A stretch of DNA of 64,000 nucleotides from a virus, in IMG/VR virus record IMGVR_UViG_3300031951_000096, positions 1 through 64,000 of that record; one strand, given 5' to 3'. The notes under the pieces are model-generated. The model saw only the letters and a list, made by a program, of their open reading frames with translations, did no database searches and was not told where the DNA came from. Positions within the stretch are counted from its first letter, which is position 1; the number at the start of each line of letters is the position of its first letter. Positions 22,129 to 31,294 of the stretch are shown piece by piece. A program made the position numbers and the translations under genes.

Positions 22129-22159
22129 TTTGAAATTATAAAATTTTTCCCTACATTTG
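22129..22159 (+). promoter_or_regulatory. Bacteroidetes-type promoter (TTTG - 19 nt - TACATTTG)
   Basis: TTTG at 22129-22132 and TACATTTG at 22152-22159 are 19 bases apart; the ATG of the deformylase-like gene is 19 bases downstream. Confidence 0.72.
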
Positions 22160-22178
22160 TTATATTAAGCAAAATAAT

Positions 22179-22727
22179 ATGAAATTAAAAAAAATTGAAT
22201 CAACTCCATTCAATAAAACTGATGAGGAGGTAATTAGAAAGCGGCTAATTTCTTATTGTAAAAAAAATAACTTTTACGCTGCATCGACACAATCAATTGG
22301 GTTACCATTTAGAGCATTTGTAATTAATTCTGAAACTCCTTTATTATTAATCAATCCAACTATCTTAAAGTATTCAAACGAATCTATCTTGTCACAAGAA
22401 GTTTCGGAATTTGATGATTTAAGAAAGTATAGATATGTTAATAGGGCAGTAAGAGTTGAAGTCCAATCAGATAATTTAGGCTTGGTTATTTTCGAAGGAA
22501 CTGAAGAAGATAAAGAAGGATTAAACGAAACGATTTATGCTCAACAAATGATTGATAGCTTAAATGGTATTACGATTGCGGATAGAAATGTAAATAGACC
22601 TGTTGTATCGCAGGTAAAATATGAAAGAAATCAGTTGGTTATGGCAAAATCACCCGATGGGTTGATTGAGCAAATTAAATATAAACACATACAAAAGTAT
22701 ATCGATAATGGATATACTATAATGTAA
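22179..22727 (+). CDS. Polypeptide deformylase homologue lacking catalytic residues
   Basis: This 182-aa protein follows the deformylase layout. FYAASTQSIGLPFRAFVI (residues 32-49) corresponds to motif 1 (GLAAxQIGxxxRxxVI). YVNRAVRVEVQSDNLG follows the motif 2 region, and AQQMIDSLNGI (121-131) corresponds to motif 3 (AxxxQHExDHLxGI). The metal and catalytic residues are gone: HExDH reads Q-M-I-D-S and there is no EGCLS cysteine. It is therefore probably not a deformylase and may have been kept as a ribosome-binding or regulatory protein. It has its own host-type promoter and leads the operon that ends with the gp55-like sigma factor. Confidence 0.7.
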   Translation: MKLKKIESTPFNKTDEEVIRKRLISYCKKNNFYAASTQSIGLPFRAFVINSETPLLLINPTILKYSNESILSQEVSEFDDLRKYRYVNRAVRVEVQSDNLGLVIFEGTEEDKEGLNETIYAQQMIDSLNGITIADRNVNRPVVSQVKYERNQLVMAKSPDGLIEQIKYKHIQKYIDNGYTIM

Positions 22728-22733
22728 TAAAAA

Positions 22734-23030
22734 ATGAAATTAACCGAAAACGATATTAAAAATATAGTTAAGATTTTAGATAATCAAACCGTTGCTATAA
22801 ATAACCTATCTAAACGATTAGTTGAGGCTGAAATTCTTATAGCATCAATGACTGATTTAATAATCGATAAAGGTGTGATTTCTAATGAGGATTTATTAGA
22901 GATAATGAATAAAAAAATTGATATAGTTAAGGTTAAATTAGATTTTCAATCAAAGTTAGATAAATTGAAAAAAGAAGATACTGAAATTATAGAATCGTAT
23001 CCTTATTTCGGTGAGAAGGGTGAAGCATAA
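22734..23030 (+). CDS. Helical/coiled-coil protein, 98 aa
   Basis: Almost wholly helical by composition, with heptad-like leucine/isoleucine spacing (IKNIVKILDNQTVAINNL, then KIDIVKVKLDFQ) and a Lys/Glu-rich end. No family recognised. It lies seven bases after the deformylase homologue and upstream of the late sigma factor, a position where T4-like phages carry small transcription helpers; that role is only a suggestion. Confidence 0.6.
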   Translation: MKLTENDIKNIVKILDNQTVAINNLSKRLVEAEILIASMTDLIIDKGVISNEDLLEIMNKKIDIVKVKLDFQSKLDKLKKEDTEIIESYPYFGEKGEA

Positions 23031-23041
23031 AAAATTAAATT

Positions 23042-23290
23042 ATGGAAATTTTTATAATAGTATTTTTGTGTTTAGTAATTGGTGTATTAGTTTATGGTAT
23101 AGTTAATACTCTTAATAAATTAGAGTATTATGAAAATTTTATATCAAATCGAAGAGAAAAATACATACAACTATTAAATTCAATTAGAGAAATAGATAGT
23201 AAAGAATTATTTGAAAAAGATGATGATGTTGGTAGTGTTTTTACGCAAATAAAAGACGAGATAGAATCATTTGAAAACATTTTAGAATAA
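23042..23290 (+). CDS. Single-pass membrane protein, 82 aa
   Basis: An N-terminal hydrophobic segment (IFIIVFLCLVIGVLVYGIV) is followed by a helical, acidic cytoplasmic part ending DEIESFENILE. It is a type of small phage membrane protein without a recognised family. It sits one base before the gp55-like gene. Confidence 0.6.
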   Translation: MEIFIIVFLCLVIGVLVYGIVNTLNKLEYYENFISNRREKYIQLLNSIREIDSKELFEKDDDVGSVFTQIKDEIESFENILE

Positions 23291-23291
23291 T

Positions 23292-24017
23292 ATGCCTGCG
23301 AAAACAAGAAAACCTAGAACTCCAAAGAATAAAATGTATTTTACTTTGGATACCGAACAAGCTATAATTGAATATAATAAAACAACCGACCAAAGAGTTA
23401 AAAACCAACTTTACAAAGAAAGAATACAATACGCTTTTGAAAAGTTAGCAGAAAATGTATTGAACACTTATAAGTTTTCATATTTTGATGATGGGGCGGG
23501 TGATGTGAAAAGAGAGGTTGTTTCACAAATGATTTATAAAATTCATATGTTTCAGGAAGGTAAGGGAAAAGCATTTTCTTATTTTACCAGAATGGCGCTA
23601 AACCATTTTATTCTATTAAATAATTCCAACTATAAAAGATATAAACAAAACGATTTGATGTCAGCAATGCCTGAGAGTTGGAATCCTGCTGAAGATACCG
23701 TAGCAATTGAAACTGATAGTAATCACGCTGAATTTAGAGTAATAATGTTAGATTATTGGGATAAAAAATTAAATTCAGTATTCGATAAGAAAAGAGATAT
23801 ACAAATCGCAGATGCTATATTAGAATTGTTTAGAAGGGTTGATTACATAGAGAATTTTAATAAAAAAAGCCTCTATCTCTTAATAAGAGAAATGACGGGA
23901 TACAAAACACATTACATAACAAAAGTTATTTCGATAATGAAAGTTCATCAAGATAGAATTTTAGAAGAATTTTTAAATACAGGTGATATCGAAATAGAAG
24001 AAGATACATTTTTTTAA
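23292..24017 (+). CDS. 55: Late-transcription sigma factor (T4 gp55-like)
   Basis: This 241-aa protein has the sigma region 2 pattern of phage late sigma factors: EVVSQMIYKIHMFQEGKGKAFSYFTRMALNHFIL..., the block that binds the RNA polymerase clamp and the -10 DNA (compare the aFSYFT box of gp55). A basic N-terminus (KTRKPRTPKNK) and an acidic C-terminal end (EIEEDTFF) complete it. In T4, gp55 with the sliding clamp and gp33 directs transcription of head and tail genes from TATAAATA promoters. Here the recurrent TATTTATA-core motif upstream of tail genes is a candidate target. Confidence 0.82.
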   Translation: MPAKTRKPRTPKNKMYFTLDTEQAIIEYNKTTDQRVKNQLYKERIQYAFEKLAENVLNTYKFSYFDDGAGDVKREVVSQMIYKIHMFQEGKGKAFSYFTRMALNHFILLNNSNYKRYKQNDLMSAMPESWNPAEDTVAIETDSNHAEFRVIMLDYWDKKLNSVFDKKRDIQIADAILELFRRVDYIENFNKKSLYLLIREMTGYKTHYITKVISIMKVHQDRILEEFLNTGDIEIEEDTFF

Positions 24018-24020
24018 AAT

Positions 24021-25706
24021 ATGATTAGTATAGGAATAAGCTGCTTTTACCACGATAGTTCAGTATGTTTAGTGAAGGATGGGAAGGTAATTTTAGCAGT
24101 AGAGGAAGAAAGATTTAGTGGTATAAAGCATGATAGTTCATTTCCACATAAATCAATAAATTGGATAATGAATGAATCAAAAATAGCCTTTGAAGAAATT
24201 GAAGAGGTTTGTTTTTATGAAAATCCATTAGTAAAAACACATAGAGTTGTTTCAATGTGTTTATCAAATTGGCAAATAAAAGATGCATTTAAATTTGGTG
24301 TAAAGGGGTTAAAACAATATTTGGGTTTAAAGAATCAGTTCAAATTTTTATTTTCAAATGCGGAAATAAAATTTAATTCACATCACGATTCACATATTGG
24401 TTATTCATATTTCACTTCACCATTTGATGAGGCAGCCGTATTAAGTGTAGATGGTGTAGGAGAATGGGAAACTACTGTATTAGCAAAAGCAGAAGGTAAT
24501 GATTGGGAAAAATTAGATTCTACTATTTTCCCACATTCATTAGGTATGTTCTATTCAACCTTTACTGCCTTTTTAGGATTTAAACCAAATGAGGGTGAAT
24601 ATAAGGTAATGGGGTTAGCACCTTATGGAAACCCTCGTACATTTATAGATAAGTTTAGAGAGATTATATACCCATCTAAAAAGGGCATCTATAAATTGAA
24701 TATGAAGATGTTCAATTACCATAAAAGTGATGAGGTAATGTTCACATCAAATCTTTCAACTCATTTAAACCTTCTACCTCGATTACCGAATGAAGAATTA
24801 ACACAACAACATAAAGATTTAGCGGCAACAGTACAATTCATTTATGAAATGTATTTTTTTCGTTTATTAAAAGAATTACATAAGCAAACAAAATGTGATA
24901 ATTTGGTGTTAGGAGGTGGTTGTGCTTATAACGGAACTGCAAACGGAAAAATAAGCAAAAAGACAGGATTTAAAAATGTTTGGATTCCATATTCACCATC
25001 GGATTCGGGTTCTTCAATTGGAGCTTGCCTTAATTCATATTATAGAGGTAAGAACACAGAAAGAAGAAATAATACAAATCCTTATTTAGGGCCAAAATTT
25101 TCAAATGAGTATATTTTCCAATTATTAAAAAATTATAGTAATAAATTAGTATATAAAAAATTATCTGATTATGAAATTATCGATTTGGTATCAACTGAAA
25201 TTTCAAATGGAAAAGTTGTTGGTTGGTTCGAAGGTAGATTGGAGTTGGGAGCTAGAGCATTGGGCCATCGTTCTATTTTTGCTGACCCAAAGAATCCTAC
25301 AATGAAAGGTCGAATCAATCAAATTGTTAAAAAAAGAGAAGGGTTTAGACCATTTGCTCCAATAGTAAAAGATGAGGCTAAAACCTTCTATTTTGAATGG
25401 GATAAAGAAGTCCCTTATATGAATCAAATCGTTTCAGTAAGAAAAGAATATAGAGGTAAATTACCTGCTATTACCCATATTGATGGAACTGCGAGAATAC
25501 AAACATTAAAGAAAACGCAATGTGAAAGGGTGTATGGATTATTGGAAGCATTAGAAAAAAAGAATGGTTATCCAATAGTTTTAAACACATCATTTAATGT
25601 AAAAGACCAAACTATGATTATGAATCCCGAAACTGCAATAAAAACATTTTTGGATATAGGATTAGATATATTGGTAATAGAGAATTATGTTTTGACAAAA
25701 AAATGA
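24021..25706 (+). CDS. Carbamoyltransferase (NodU/CmcH family)
   Basis: This 561-aa protein has both domains of the family. The N-terminal Kae1-like part has ISIGISCFYHDSSVCLV, AVEEERFSGIKHD, FNSHHDSHIGYSYF and LSVDGVGEW. The C-terminal YrdC-like part has GRLELGARALGHRSIFADP, REGFRPFAPIV and VLNTSFNVKDQ. The enzymes transfer a carbamoyl group from carbamoyl phosphate, by way of carbamoyl-AMP, to hydroxyls of sugars or antibiotics. Its overlap with an SGNH-like gene and a possible glycosyltransferase downstream suggests a sugar acceptor. Family call secure; acceptor unknown. Confidence 0.9.
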   Translation: MISIGISCFYHDSSVCLVKDGKVILAVEEERFSGIKHDSSFPHKSINWIMNESKIAFEEIEEVCFYENPLVKTHRVVSMCLSNWQIKDAFKFGVKGLKQYLGLKNQFKFLFSNAEIKFNSHHDSHIGYSYFTSPFDEAAVLSVDGVGEWETTVLAKAEGNDWEKLDSTIFPHSLGMFYSTFTAFLGFKPNEGEYKVMGLAPYGNPRTFIDKFREIIYPSKKGIYKLNMKMFNYHKSDEVMFTSNLSTHLNLLPRLPNEELTQQHKDLAATVQFIYEMYFFRLLKELHKQTKCDNLVLGGGCAYNGTANGKISKKTGFKNVWIPYSPSDSGSSIGACLNSYYRGKNTERRNNTNPYLGPKFSNEYIFQLLKNYSNKLVYKKLSDYEIIDLVSTEISNGKVVGWFEGRLELGARALGHRSIFADPKNPTMKGRINQIVKKREGFRPFAPIVKDEAKTFYFEWDKEVPYMNQIVSVRKEYRGKLPAITHIDGTARIQTLKKTQCERVYGLLEALEKKNGYPIVLNTSFNVKDQTMIMNPETAIKTFLDIGLDILVIENYVLTKK

Positions 25707-26470
25707 AAAGATTAGTTGCATACGGTGATAGCTGGACTATTGGAGAGGGTTGTAATAGAGAAATCGAAGATACCCTCTCTAAACACGAAAAGATGGCTTA
25801 CCAAAAAGAAAATAGTTGGGTAAGTTTTTTGGCTAATAAATTAAATCTACCATATGAAAATAATGGTATTAGTGGAAATCCAAATAATAAAATTTTCAAT
25901 CAAATTATAGATGATGTTAAAAATGGTATAACTACTAAAAATGATTTAGTTGTTGTAATGTGGAGTTCATCATTAAGAGATTATTTACCCTTCATGCCTC
26001 ACGGCCCAAAGGGAGAGTGGTTAAGTTGGAGCACTAAACATCTAATGCAAACACCTGATAGATTTTTTACATCAACTCAAACTGAAAATCGTTATTATGA
26101 TTTTTTTATGGAAGATTATAAAAAATTTTGGCTAACTAATTTATATGATGATTTATACTACTCAATCGTAAATCAAAATTATATTATATTTCTGCAATCA
26201 TTTTTAGAACATTATAAAATAAAATACGTCTTATGTGATGGTATTGAAGATATGTTTTTGGGAATAATACCTGAATATGATAAAACCAATTTAATTAAAT
26301 CACAAAATTATTGGGGATATAAGAAGGATACGTTTAGGGATTGGTTAATAAAAAGAACTGATTCAACTTATTGGGAGTATAATGAAAATTGGGATACCAG
26401 AAGCACTCAGCATCCTAATGTAAAAGGGTATGAGCTTATTGGAAACGAATTATATAATTTTATAAAATGA
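25703..26470 (+). CDS. SGNH/GDSL-like protein
   Basis: This 255-aa protein starts KRLVAYGDSWTIGEG, SGNH block I with Ser10. NNGISGNPNNK follows as a Gly/Asn block, VVVMWSSSLRDY resembles block III, and STQHPNVKGYELIG carries the C-terminal catalytic His. It overlaps the carbamoyltransferase stop (ATGA) and is itself overlapped by the next gene, so the three form one unit. It may remove or transfer acyl groups on the same glycan that is carbamoylated. Confidence 0.7.
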   Translation: MKRLVAYGDSWTIGEGCNREIEDTLSKHEKMAYQKENSWVSFLANKLNLPYENNGISGNPNNKIFNQIIDDVKNGITTKNDLVVVMWSSSLRDYLPFMPHGPKGEWLSWSTKHLMQTPDRFFTSTQTENRYYDFFMEDYKKFWLTNLYDDLYYSIVNQNYIIFLQSFLEHYKIKYVLCDGIEDMFLGIIPEYDKTNLIKSQNYWGYKKDTFRDWLIKRTDSTYWEYNENWDTRSTQHPNVKGYELIGNELYNFIK

Positions 26471-27603
26471 TAAAATTTTATTTTTATAATCTATCAATTG
26501 ATTTTGTTAATAGATGCCATTTATTAAACGAAACCTTTTTCGAAACAATAGATAATCCTCAATCAGCTGATTTCATTTTTGTTTGTAGTTCAAACCATAA
26601 TGATTTCATTAGGGATTTAGAAACAAACGATTACAATACTAAAAAAATAATTTATTATAATCATACCGAACCAATTGCGTTTGGTAATGCTAAACAATTC
26701 GTTGAAAAGTGTGTGGATTTAGGATTAAACAAAAAAAATGTTTTATTTCTTTGTAGTAATCATTATTTGGATAATTTTAATTGTTTAACAAAGGGTTTAT
26801 CGATAAAAGACCACACCGTTAATTCACAATTAGATACAGGATTTATAAACTTTGACCATAGATTTTTAAAATTTAGTTTTCTAAATAATGCAATAAGAAC
26901 TCCGAGAGCATTAGTTTTAAATGAACTAATGTCTAGAAATTTAAATTTCAATCAAAGTTATGTGGGTGCGAATGGTGATGAATGTTATGGTGATAAGAAC
27001 ATTGAAAAGTATGTAAACATTAAAAATAATTTAAACATTCTTAAAAGCCACGATTATGATAAGGTTTATTATCACACAATTTTGGAAGAAGATAGAAAGT
27101 TTCAATTAGTTTATAAAAACTCATTTTTTGCTTTTGTTGTAGAAACCTTTTCCGACTTTGGAATGGATAATGATGGTGTTAATTGCCACCTAACTGAAAA
27201 AACAATTAGAAACTTTGCACATAAAATACCCTTCTTACTAATGATTTCTTCGGAAGCTCAAATTAAAGTGATAGAAGATTTAGGGTTTATTTTATTTAAT
27301 GATTTATTTGATTTTAAAATAGATAATTTCGATGTTGATGGGACTATAAAAAAATATGTTGATGTAATTGAACAAATTAGTAAGATGAGGTCATACGATG
27401 TTAAACAAATGGTTCTACAACCTCAATTTCAGGAAAGGATAGAACACAATTATAATAAATTTTTATTTTATAAAAATTTAAATATAGAAAATATATATAG
27501 ATATATTTTATCTGATTCATACGAAGATAAAAATGATTTATTATTAAACACTGTGGAAAACGATAATTACCCAGTTTATAGTATCATTTCATCAATGATT
27601 TAG
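26467..27603 (+). CDS. Possible glycosyltransferase (fucosyltransferase-like C-terminus)
   Basis: This 378-aa protein has the segment FFAFVVETFSDFG...NCHLTEKTIRNFAHKIPFLLM. It resembles the donor-binding end of GT10-type fucosyltransferases and other phage glycosyltransferases, where an acidic residue precedes a TEK box and a conserved Pro. The N-terminal half (DFIFVCSSNHNDF, IIYYNHTEPIAFG) could be the acceptor domain. The identification rests on one block and is tentative. It is coupled to the SGNH and carbamoyltransferase genes. It ends SSMI, similar to but weaker than the shared KSLI-type tail. Confidence 0.5.
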   Translation: MIKFYFYNLSIDFVNRCHLLNETFFETIDNPQSADFIFVCSSNHNDFIRDLETNDYNTKKIIYYNHTEPIAFGNAKQFVEKCVDLGLNKKNVLFLCSNHYLDNFNCLTKGLSIKDHTVNSQLDTGFINFDHRFLKFSFLNNAIRTPRALVLNELMSRNLNFNQSYVGANGDECYGDKNIEKYVNIKNNLNILKSHDYDKVYYHTILEEDRKFQLVYKNSFFAFVVETFSDFGMDNDGVNCHLTEKTIRNFAHKIPFLLMISSEAQIKVIEDLGFILFNDLFDFKIDNFDVDGTIKKYVDVIEQISKMRSYDVKQMVLQPQFQERIEHNYNKFLFYKNLNIENIYRYILSDSYEDKNDLLLNTVENDNYPVYSIISSMI

Positions 27604-27619
27604 ATATTTTGGTTTTGGG

Positions 27620-27628
27620 TATTTATTA
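27620..27628 (+). promoter_or_regulatory. Variant of the candidate late element (TATTTATTA)
   Basis: It lies in the 38-base gap between the glycosyltransferase-like gene and the first structural-type gene, 13 bases before its ATG. Confidence 0.35.
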
Positions 27629-27641
27629 GTAAGAAAAGATT

Positions 27642-28067
27642 ATGGGAAAACAACAGGCAACAGATTTTGTTTTATTTGGTGAGAAAAAGTTATCAGACTT
27701 GTTTCAGGAAATATATTCAAATCAACGACACAAAAAACAAAAAATAGCTGATTTAATAGAGGAATTTAAAAAATCTATTAGACATGCTGGAGATATAGCT
27801 GAAATTGGACCAGTTATAAAGGATTTAGTTAAATTTTCAGTAGAAAACGATGATTTACTATTGAGATTAGCGACTATTGCACAAAGAATAATTGCGGCTG
27901 AATCCAAAGGGCCATCTGATGATGGATTCTTATCGGAGGCAGAAAGGGCTCAATTATTAGATGAAGTTCGTAGTGTTGCGGATGAAATGGAAAGAAATAC
28001 AAAAGATAAAGTTGATGATATCGAATTAGAGTTACAAGAAATTCAAAATAAATTGGATAAAAAATAA
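27642..28067 (+). CDS. Phage protein, helical, start of the baseplate block
   Basis: This 141-aa protein is mostly alpha-helical, with a charged coiled-coil end (VADEMERNTKDKVDDIELELQE in shape). No catalytic motif is visible. Its stop shares one base with the next gene, which looks like a spike or hub protein, so a structural or assembly role is likely by position. It could correspond to a small wedge or chaperone protein; I cannot assign a T4 equivalent. Confidence 0.6.
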   Translation: MGKQQATDFVLFGEKKLSDLFQEIYSNQRHKKQKIADLIEEFKKSIRHAGDIAEIGPVIKDLVKFSVENDDLLLRLATIAQRIIAAESKGPSDDGFLSEAERAQLLDEVRSVADEMERNTKDKVDDIELELQEIQNKLDKK

Positions 28068-29311
28068 TGGGAATTTTTTCTTTTAGGGATGATTATCAGG
28101 TTTCACCTCAATCCAAAACTGCAACCTATACCGGAACAGGAGTTACTGCCGGTGTAGTAAAAAAAGTTTATTTGGAATTTGGTGAGCAACCTAATGGCAG
28201 AACTATTATTCCTGGAACTATTGAAGTTGAGTGTTATGGTAAAACCAAATCAACTAAAATTATAGCTTATCCGGAAAGTGAATTATTTTTAGATATACCA
28301 TTAGTAACTGAAATTGTAGATGTATATTATAATGGAGTTGTATCAGTTTATAGAAGAGTAAATTTAAACAAGACTATCAATAATGGTGGAACTGAAGCCG
28401 GAACTAAAACTGCTTCTACTCCACAAACGGGTATTTCAAACTTTAAATCATTTGGTGGAGTAATAGGTGCATTGGCGGGAGCAGGCGGTTCTTTTGGTAG
28501 TTATTTTAAAAAGAAACCAATACACCGATTGAAACTTTACGAAGGTGATACAGTAATACAATCAAAATTCGGACAAAGTATTAGATTAAGTGGATACAAT
28601 AATAAGGGAAACGATTTTAATCCTAAATTAATAATCCGAAATAAAGAAGCATCTAAATTTAATCTCCTACCTGTTTCATCATTAGTTGAAGAAGATTTAA
28701 ATAGAGATGGTTCAACTATAATGATGAGTAGTGGGACAGATAAAATCAATTTTATTCCTGGTACTCCAGATTTGTTAGGTTCATCTGATTTTAAAAATAG
28801 ACCCGATAAATCTTCTAAATTTGTTTATGTTGGAAAAGATGATGAATATGGATTTGAAGCATACCCAAAAGTTTATGATGGAGAACAATGTATTATATCA
28901 TCAGATAGATTAGTTTTTTCTTCAAGAAAGAATGAAACGATATTTTGGAGTAAATCTCATTATGGGGTTATAACCGATGGCATATTTTCAGTTGACGCTG
29001 AAAGAGGTATTAATATAAACTCAAAGATGCCAATTGATATACAGGCTTTTAATAACCAAATAAATTTTTACATAGGGGATAGTGGTGAGATTAATTTAGG
29101 AAACAAAAATTTAAAACCTGCGGTTGATGGTATATTATTAAGAGGATTTTTAGAAGACCTAATTCGCTTAATTGTAAATTTAAGAAATGGTGGATTATTA
29201 ACACCAGCAGGGCCTGTTTCCGGTATGAAGCAAGAAGTGGTAACCGAATTCGAAGAATTAGCAGGTAAGTTAAGTAATATGTTATCCAATCGTGTTAAAA
29301 TTCAATTTTAA
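28067..29311 (+). CDS. Baseplate hub/spike-like structural protein (tentative gp5-like)
   Basis: This 414-aa protein has an N-terminal beta domain (DDYQVSPQSKTATYTGTG, GTIEVECYGKTKSTKI) and a Gly-rich linker (GGVIGALAGAGGSFG). An OB-like segment (VIQSKFGQSIRLSG) is followed by repetitive short strands (GIFSVDAERGININSK, QINFYIGDSGEINLG). This resembles the OB-fold plus beta-helix build of gp5/VgrG-type membrane-piercing spikes. It directly precedes a tail protein with a GH19 lysin domain, as gp5's lysozyme would. The call is by shape and position only. Confidence 0.5.
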   Translation: MGIFSFRDDYQVSPQSKTATYTGTGVTAGVVKKVYLEFGEQPNGRTIIPGTIEVECYGKTKSTKIIAYPESELFLDIPLVTEIVDVYYNGVVSVYRRVNLNKTINNGGTEAGTKTASTPQTGISNFKSFGGVIGALAGAGGSFGSYFKKKPIHRLKLYEGDTVIQSKFGQSIRLSGYNNKGNDFNPKLIIRNKEASKFNLLPVSSLVEEDLNRDGSTIMMSSGTDKINFIPGTPDLLGSSDFKNRPDKSSKFVYVGKDDEYGFEAYPKVYDGEQCIISSDRLVFSSRKNETIFWSKSHYGVITDGIFSVDAERGININSKMPIDIQAFNNQINFYIGDSGEINLGNKNLKPAVDGILLRGFLEDLIRLIVNLRNGGLLTPAGPVSGMKQEVVTEFEELAGKLSNMLSNRVKIQF

Positions 29312-30786
29312 TGTGGGACATTTTTAAACTACAAGTTAAAGCAGTGATGTTGCAATCACCGGAATCATCCGATGATTTGGCAAAGGTAATTGCTAGTTCG
29401 TATGATAATGTTCTTAAATTCCCACCAGCAGGAGATTTAACTAATAAAATAACGATTGAAAGGGGTAATGTTGAGGTATTAGAAAATCTTATAAAGATAG
29501 TTTTAATACAACAATCTCGTTCCGAAATACAATTTCCAATTATAAATGGAATTGCAAATGGATTCGTTGCATATTGGGCGGGGGCAACCCTCAAACAATT
29601 ACCTATTCCACTTCTTCCTGCACCCGGAGCAATTTCAAACATCGCTGTTACTCAAAACATAGTTGTTAATCCAGGCATTCAAGTATCCATTCCATTTACA
29701 TATGAAGGATTGGATAATGTTGATAGATTTATAGATAAAATAATCCAAGCAGCTAACATTCATTTATTTACCGTTGGAGGTTGGACATTCACCACATCAG
29801 CATATCCGAGTGGTGTAGTTGCACCTGGTTATCTACCTTGGCAAGGGTACTCGGTTTCAGCTAATCCAGTTGATTTTAGTTCATTTAGTCCAAGTGCGTT
29901 TGAAACTGATCCGAGGGTTTTGGCGGAATTAAAAGCGAGATTCGGTGGAACTATTGTAGACCCAACGGTACTTCAAAGTGATGCAGAATTAGCAGCACAA
30001 GAATTAATAAAGCAAGCGGATGCACAAAAAGCAGTTGCTCTATCAGCCGGTGGTGGTGGGGGTGCATTACAAATTACATATGCGGGTAATCAGGATTCTA
30101 ACTTAAATGAAATCGCAGCTGCGGCTAAGAAGTTTAAGATTGATAATCCTCAATTGATTATAGCGATGCAAGCCAACGCTCTTAAAGAGACAGGTGGCAG
30201 GGTAATAGTTGAGAATGTTAATTATACCAAAAATAGTAGAGAAAGGCTTACTGAAATCTTTGGAAAAAGAATTAGTAGATTATCAGATGCGGAATTGGCA
30301 CAAATACAAACCTCTCCGGAAGCATTTGCAAATTATATCTATGGAGCACCTGGTAACTCATTAGGAAATACACAACCCGGTGATGGCTACAAATTCAGAG
30401 GTAGAGGATTTATTCAAATTACAGGTAGAGCAAACTATGCAGCGGCATCAAAAGCATTATATGGTGATGATAGATTAGTTAAAAATCCAGATTTATTAAA
30501 TGACCCGAAAGCAGCAGCAGAAGCAACCGCTTGGTTCGTAAATAGAAGTTTAGATAATTTTGCTAATAAGATGAACATCAATAAAAATGATTTAACACAA
30601 GAACAGGCTACCCATTTAATAACAAGTATAGTTGCGGGTAAAGTGATTGACCCTAAAGGAACTGGATTCTTAACCACAACTGCGTTAGGTAAAGCAAATA
30701 GTTATGCAGCTCAATTGGCAGCCAAAAATACAAACACATTAGCGGCAGTTACTAATCCATTAAAATCAACTATAACCGGAGGATAA
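29311..30786 (+). CDS. Tail-associated cell-wall hydrolase with C-terminal GH19 (chitinase/lysozyme-like) domain
   Basis: This 491-aa protein has an unrecognised structural N-terminal half followed by a GH19-type domain from about residue 255. NALKETGG carries the likely catalytic Glu293, and GYKFRGRGFIQITGRANYAAASK at about 358-380 is the family's strongest block. GH19 domains cut peptidoglycan or chitin. Being fused to a structural part inside the baseplate operon points to local wall digestion during DNA injection rather than to a free endolysin. The N-terminal part starts WDIFKLQVKAVM and includes YLPWQGYSV; no family recognised there. Confidence 0.82.
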   Translation: MWDIFKLQVKAVMLQSPESSDDLAKVIASSYDNVLKFPPAGDLTNKITIERGNVEVLENLIKIVLIQQSRSEIQFPIINGIANGFVAYWAGATLKQLPIPLLPAPGAISNIAVTQNIVVNPGIQVSIPFTYEGLDNVDRFIDKIIQAANIHLFTVGGWTFTTSAYPSGVVAPGYLPWQGYSVSANPVDFSSFSPSAFETDPRVLAELKARFGGTIVDPTVLQSDAELAAQELIKQADAQKAVALSAGGGGGALQITYAGNQDSNLNEIAAAAKKFKIDNPQLIIAMQANALKETGGRVIVENVNYTKNSRERLTEIFGKRISRLSDAELAQIQTSPEAFANYIYGAPGNSLGNTQPGDGYKFRGRGFIQITGRANYAAASKALYGDDRLVKNPDLLNDPKAAAEATAWFVNRSLDNFANKMNINKNDLTQEQATHLITSIVAGKVIDPKGTGFLTTTALGKANSYAAQLAAKNTNTLAAVTNPLKSTITGG

Positions 30787-30808
30787 AATTCGATAATATA
30801 GGAACAAT

Positions 30809-30817
30809 ATATTTATA
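30809..30817 (+). promoter_or_regulatory. Candidate phage late promoter element (ATATTTATA)
   Basis: Located in the 49-base gap before the gene at 30836, 18 bases from its ATG. It precedes the block containing gp25 and gp6 homologues. Confidence 0.5.
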
Positions 30818-30835
30818 AACAGAATCAATTAAATT

Positions 30836-31291
30836 ATGGACACTAACAAACTTTTTAAAGCAATCCAAATTGTAGTTAAGGAAGAGGTAAAAAAACAAAC
30901 TTCCTTAATTAAGGAACAGGTTAGGAAGGAAATTCTAGCCGAACTGAAAAAATCAAATGTAAAACCAACTATTTCTGAAAGGAAAATAGAAAATCCATTC
31001 GATAAAGCATTGGCAGTATTAGAAGAAGATAGGGAGATCGAACAAAAACAGTATTCGAAAAATCCTGCTCTAAATCAAATACTAAATGAAACGGCTATGA
31101 GACCGAACTTTAGTAGAACCGATGGTGAATGGGGAACATTATCTCCTGAAATGATAGGATATGGTGAAGTAGGAATGAGTTCTCAGCCGAATAGAGGTCA
31201 ATCTATGCCAGTAACAGGTAATGATTTAATAGATAAAGCGATTGCAAGAAGTGCAAAGGTTTTAGCAGCAAGTAAAGATAAAAATAGATAA
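30836..31291 (+). CDS. Conserved T4-like phage protein of unknown function
   Basis: This 151-aa protein has a charged helical N-terminus (AIQIVVKEEVKKQ, VRKEILAEL) and a middle segment ENPFDKALAVLEEDRE. NPALNQILNETA follows, then a low-complexity loop and a short terminal helix (LIDKAIARSAKVL). I recall similar proteins beside gp25 in cyanophages and related T4-like phages, without a known role. Its position three bases before gp25 supports a virion or assembly role. Confidence 0.65.
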   Translation: MDTNKLFKAIQIVVKEEVKKQTSLIKEQVRKEILAELKKSNVKPTISERKIENPFDKALAVLEEDREIEQKQYSKNPALNQILNETAMRPNFSRTDGEWGTLSPEMIGYGEVGMSSQPNRGQSMPVTGNDLIDKAIARSAKVLAASKDKNR

Positions 31292-31294
31292 TAA

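Noticed and set aside
16503-23291. Possible tRNA genes in the accessory region
   Set aside because: I looked for CCA-ended cloverleaf patterns with GTTCRANNC T-arms and found only the tmRNA at 14394.
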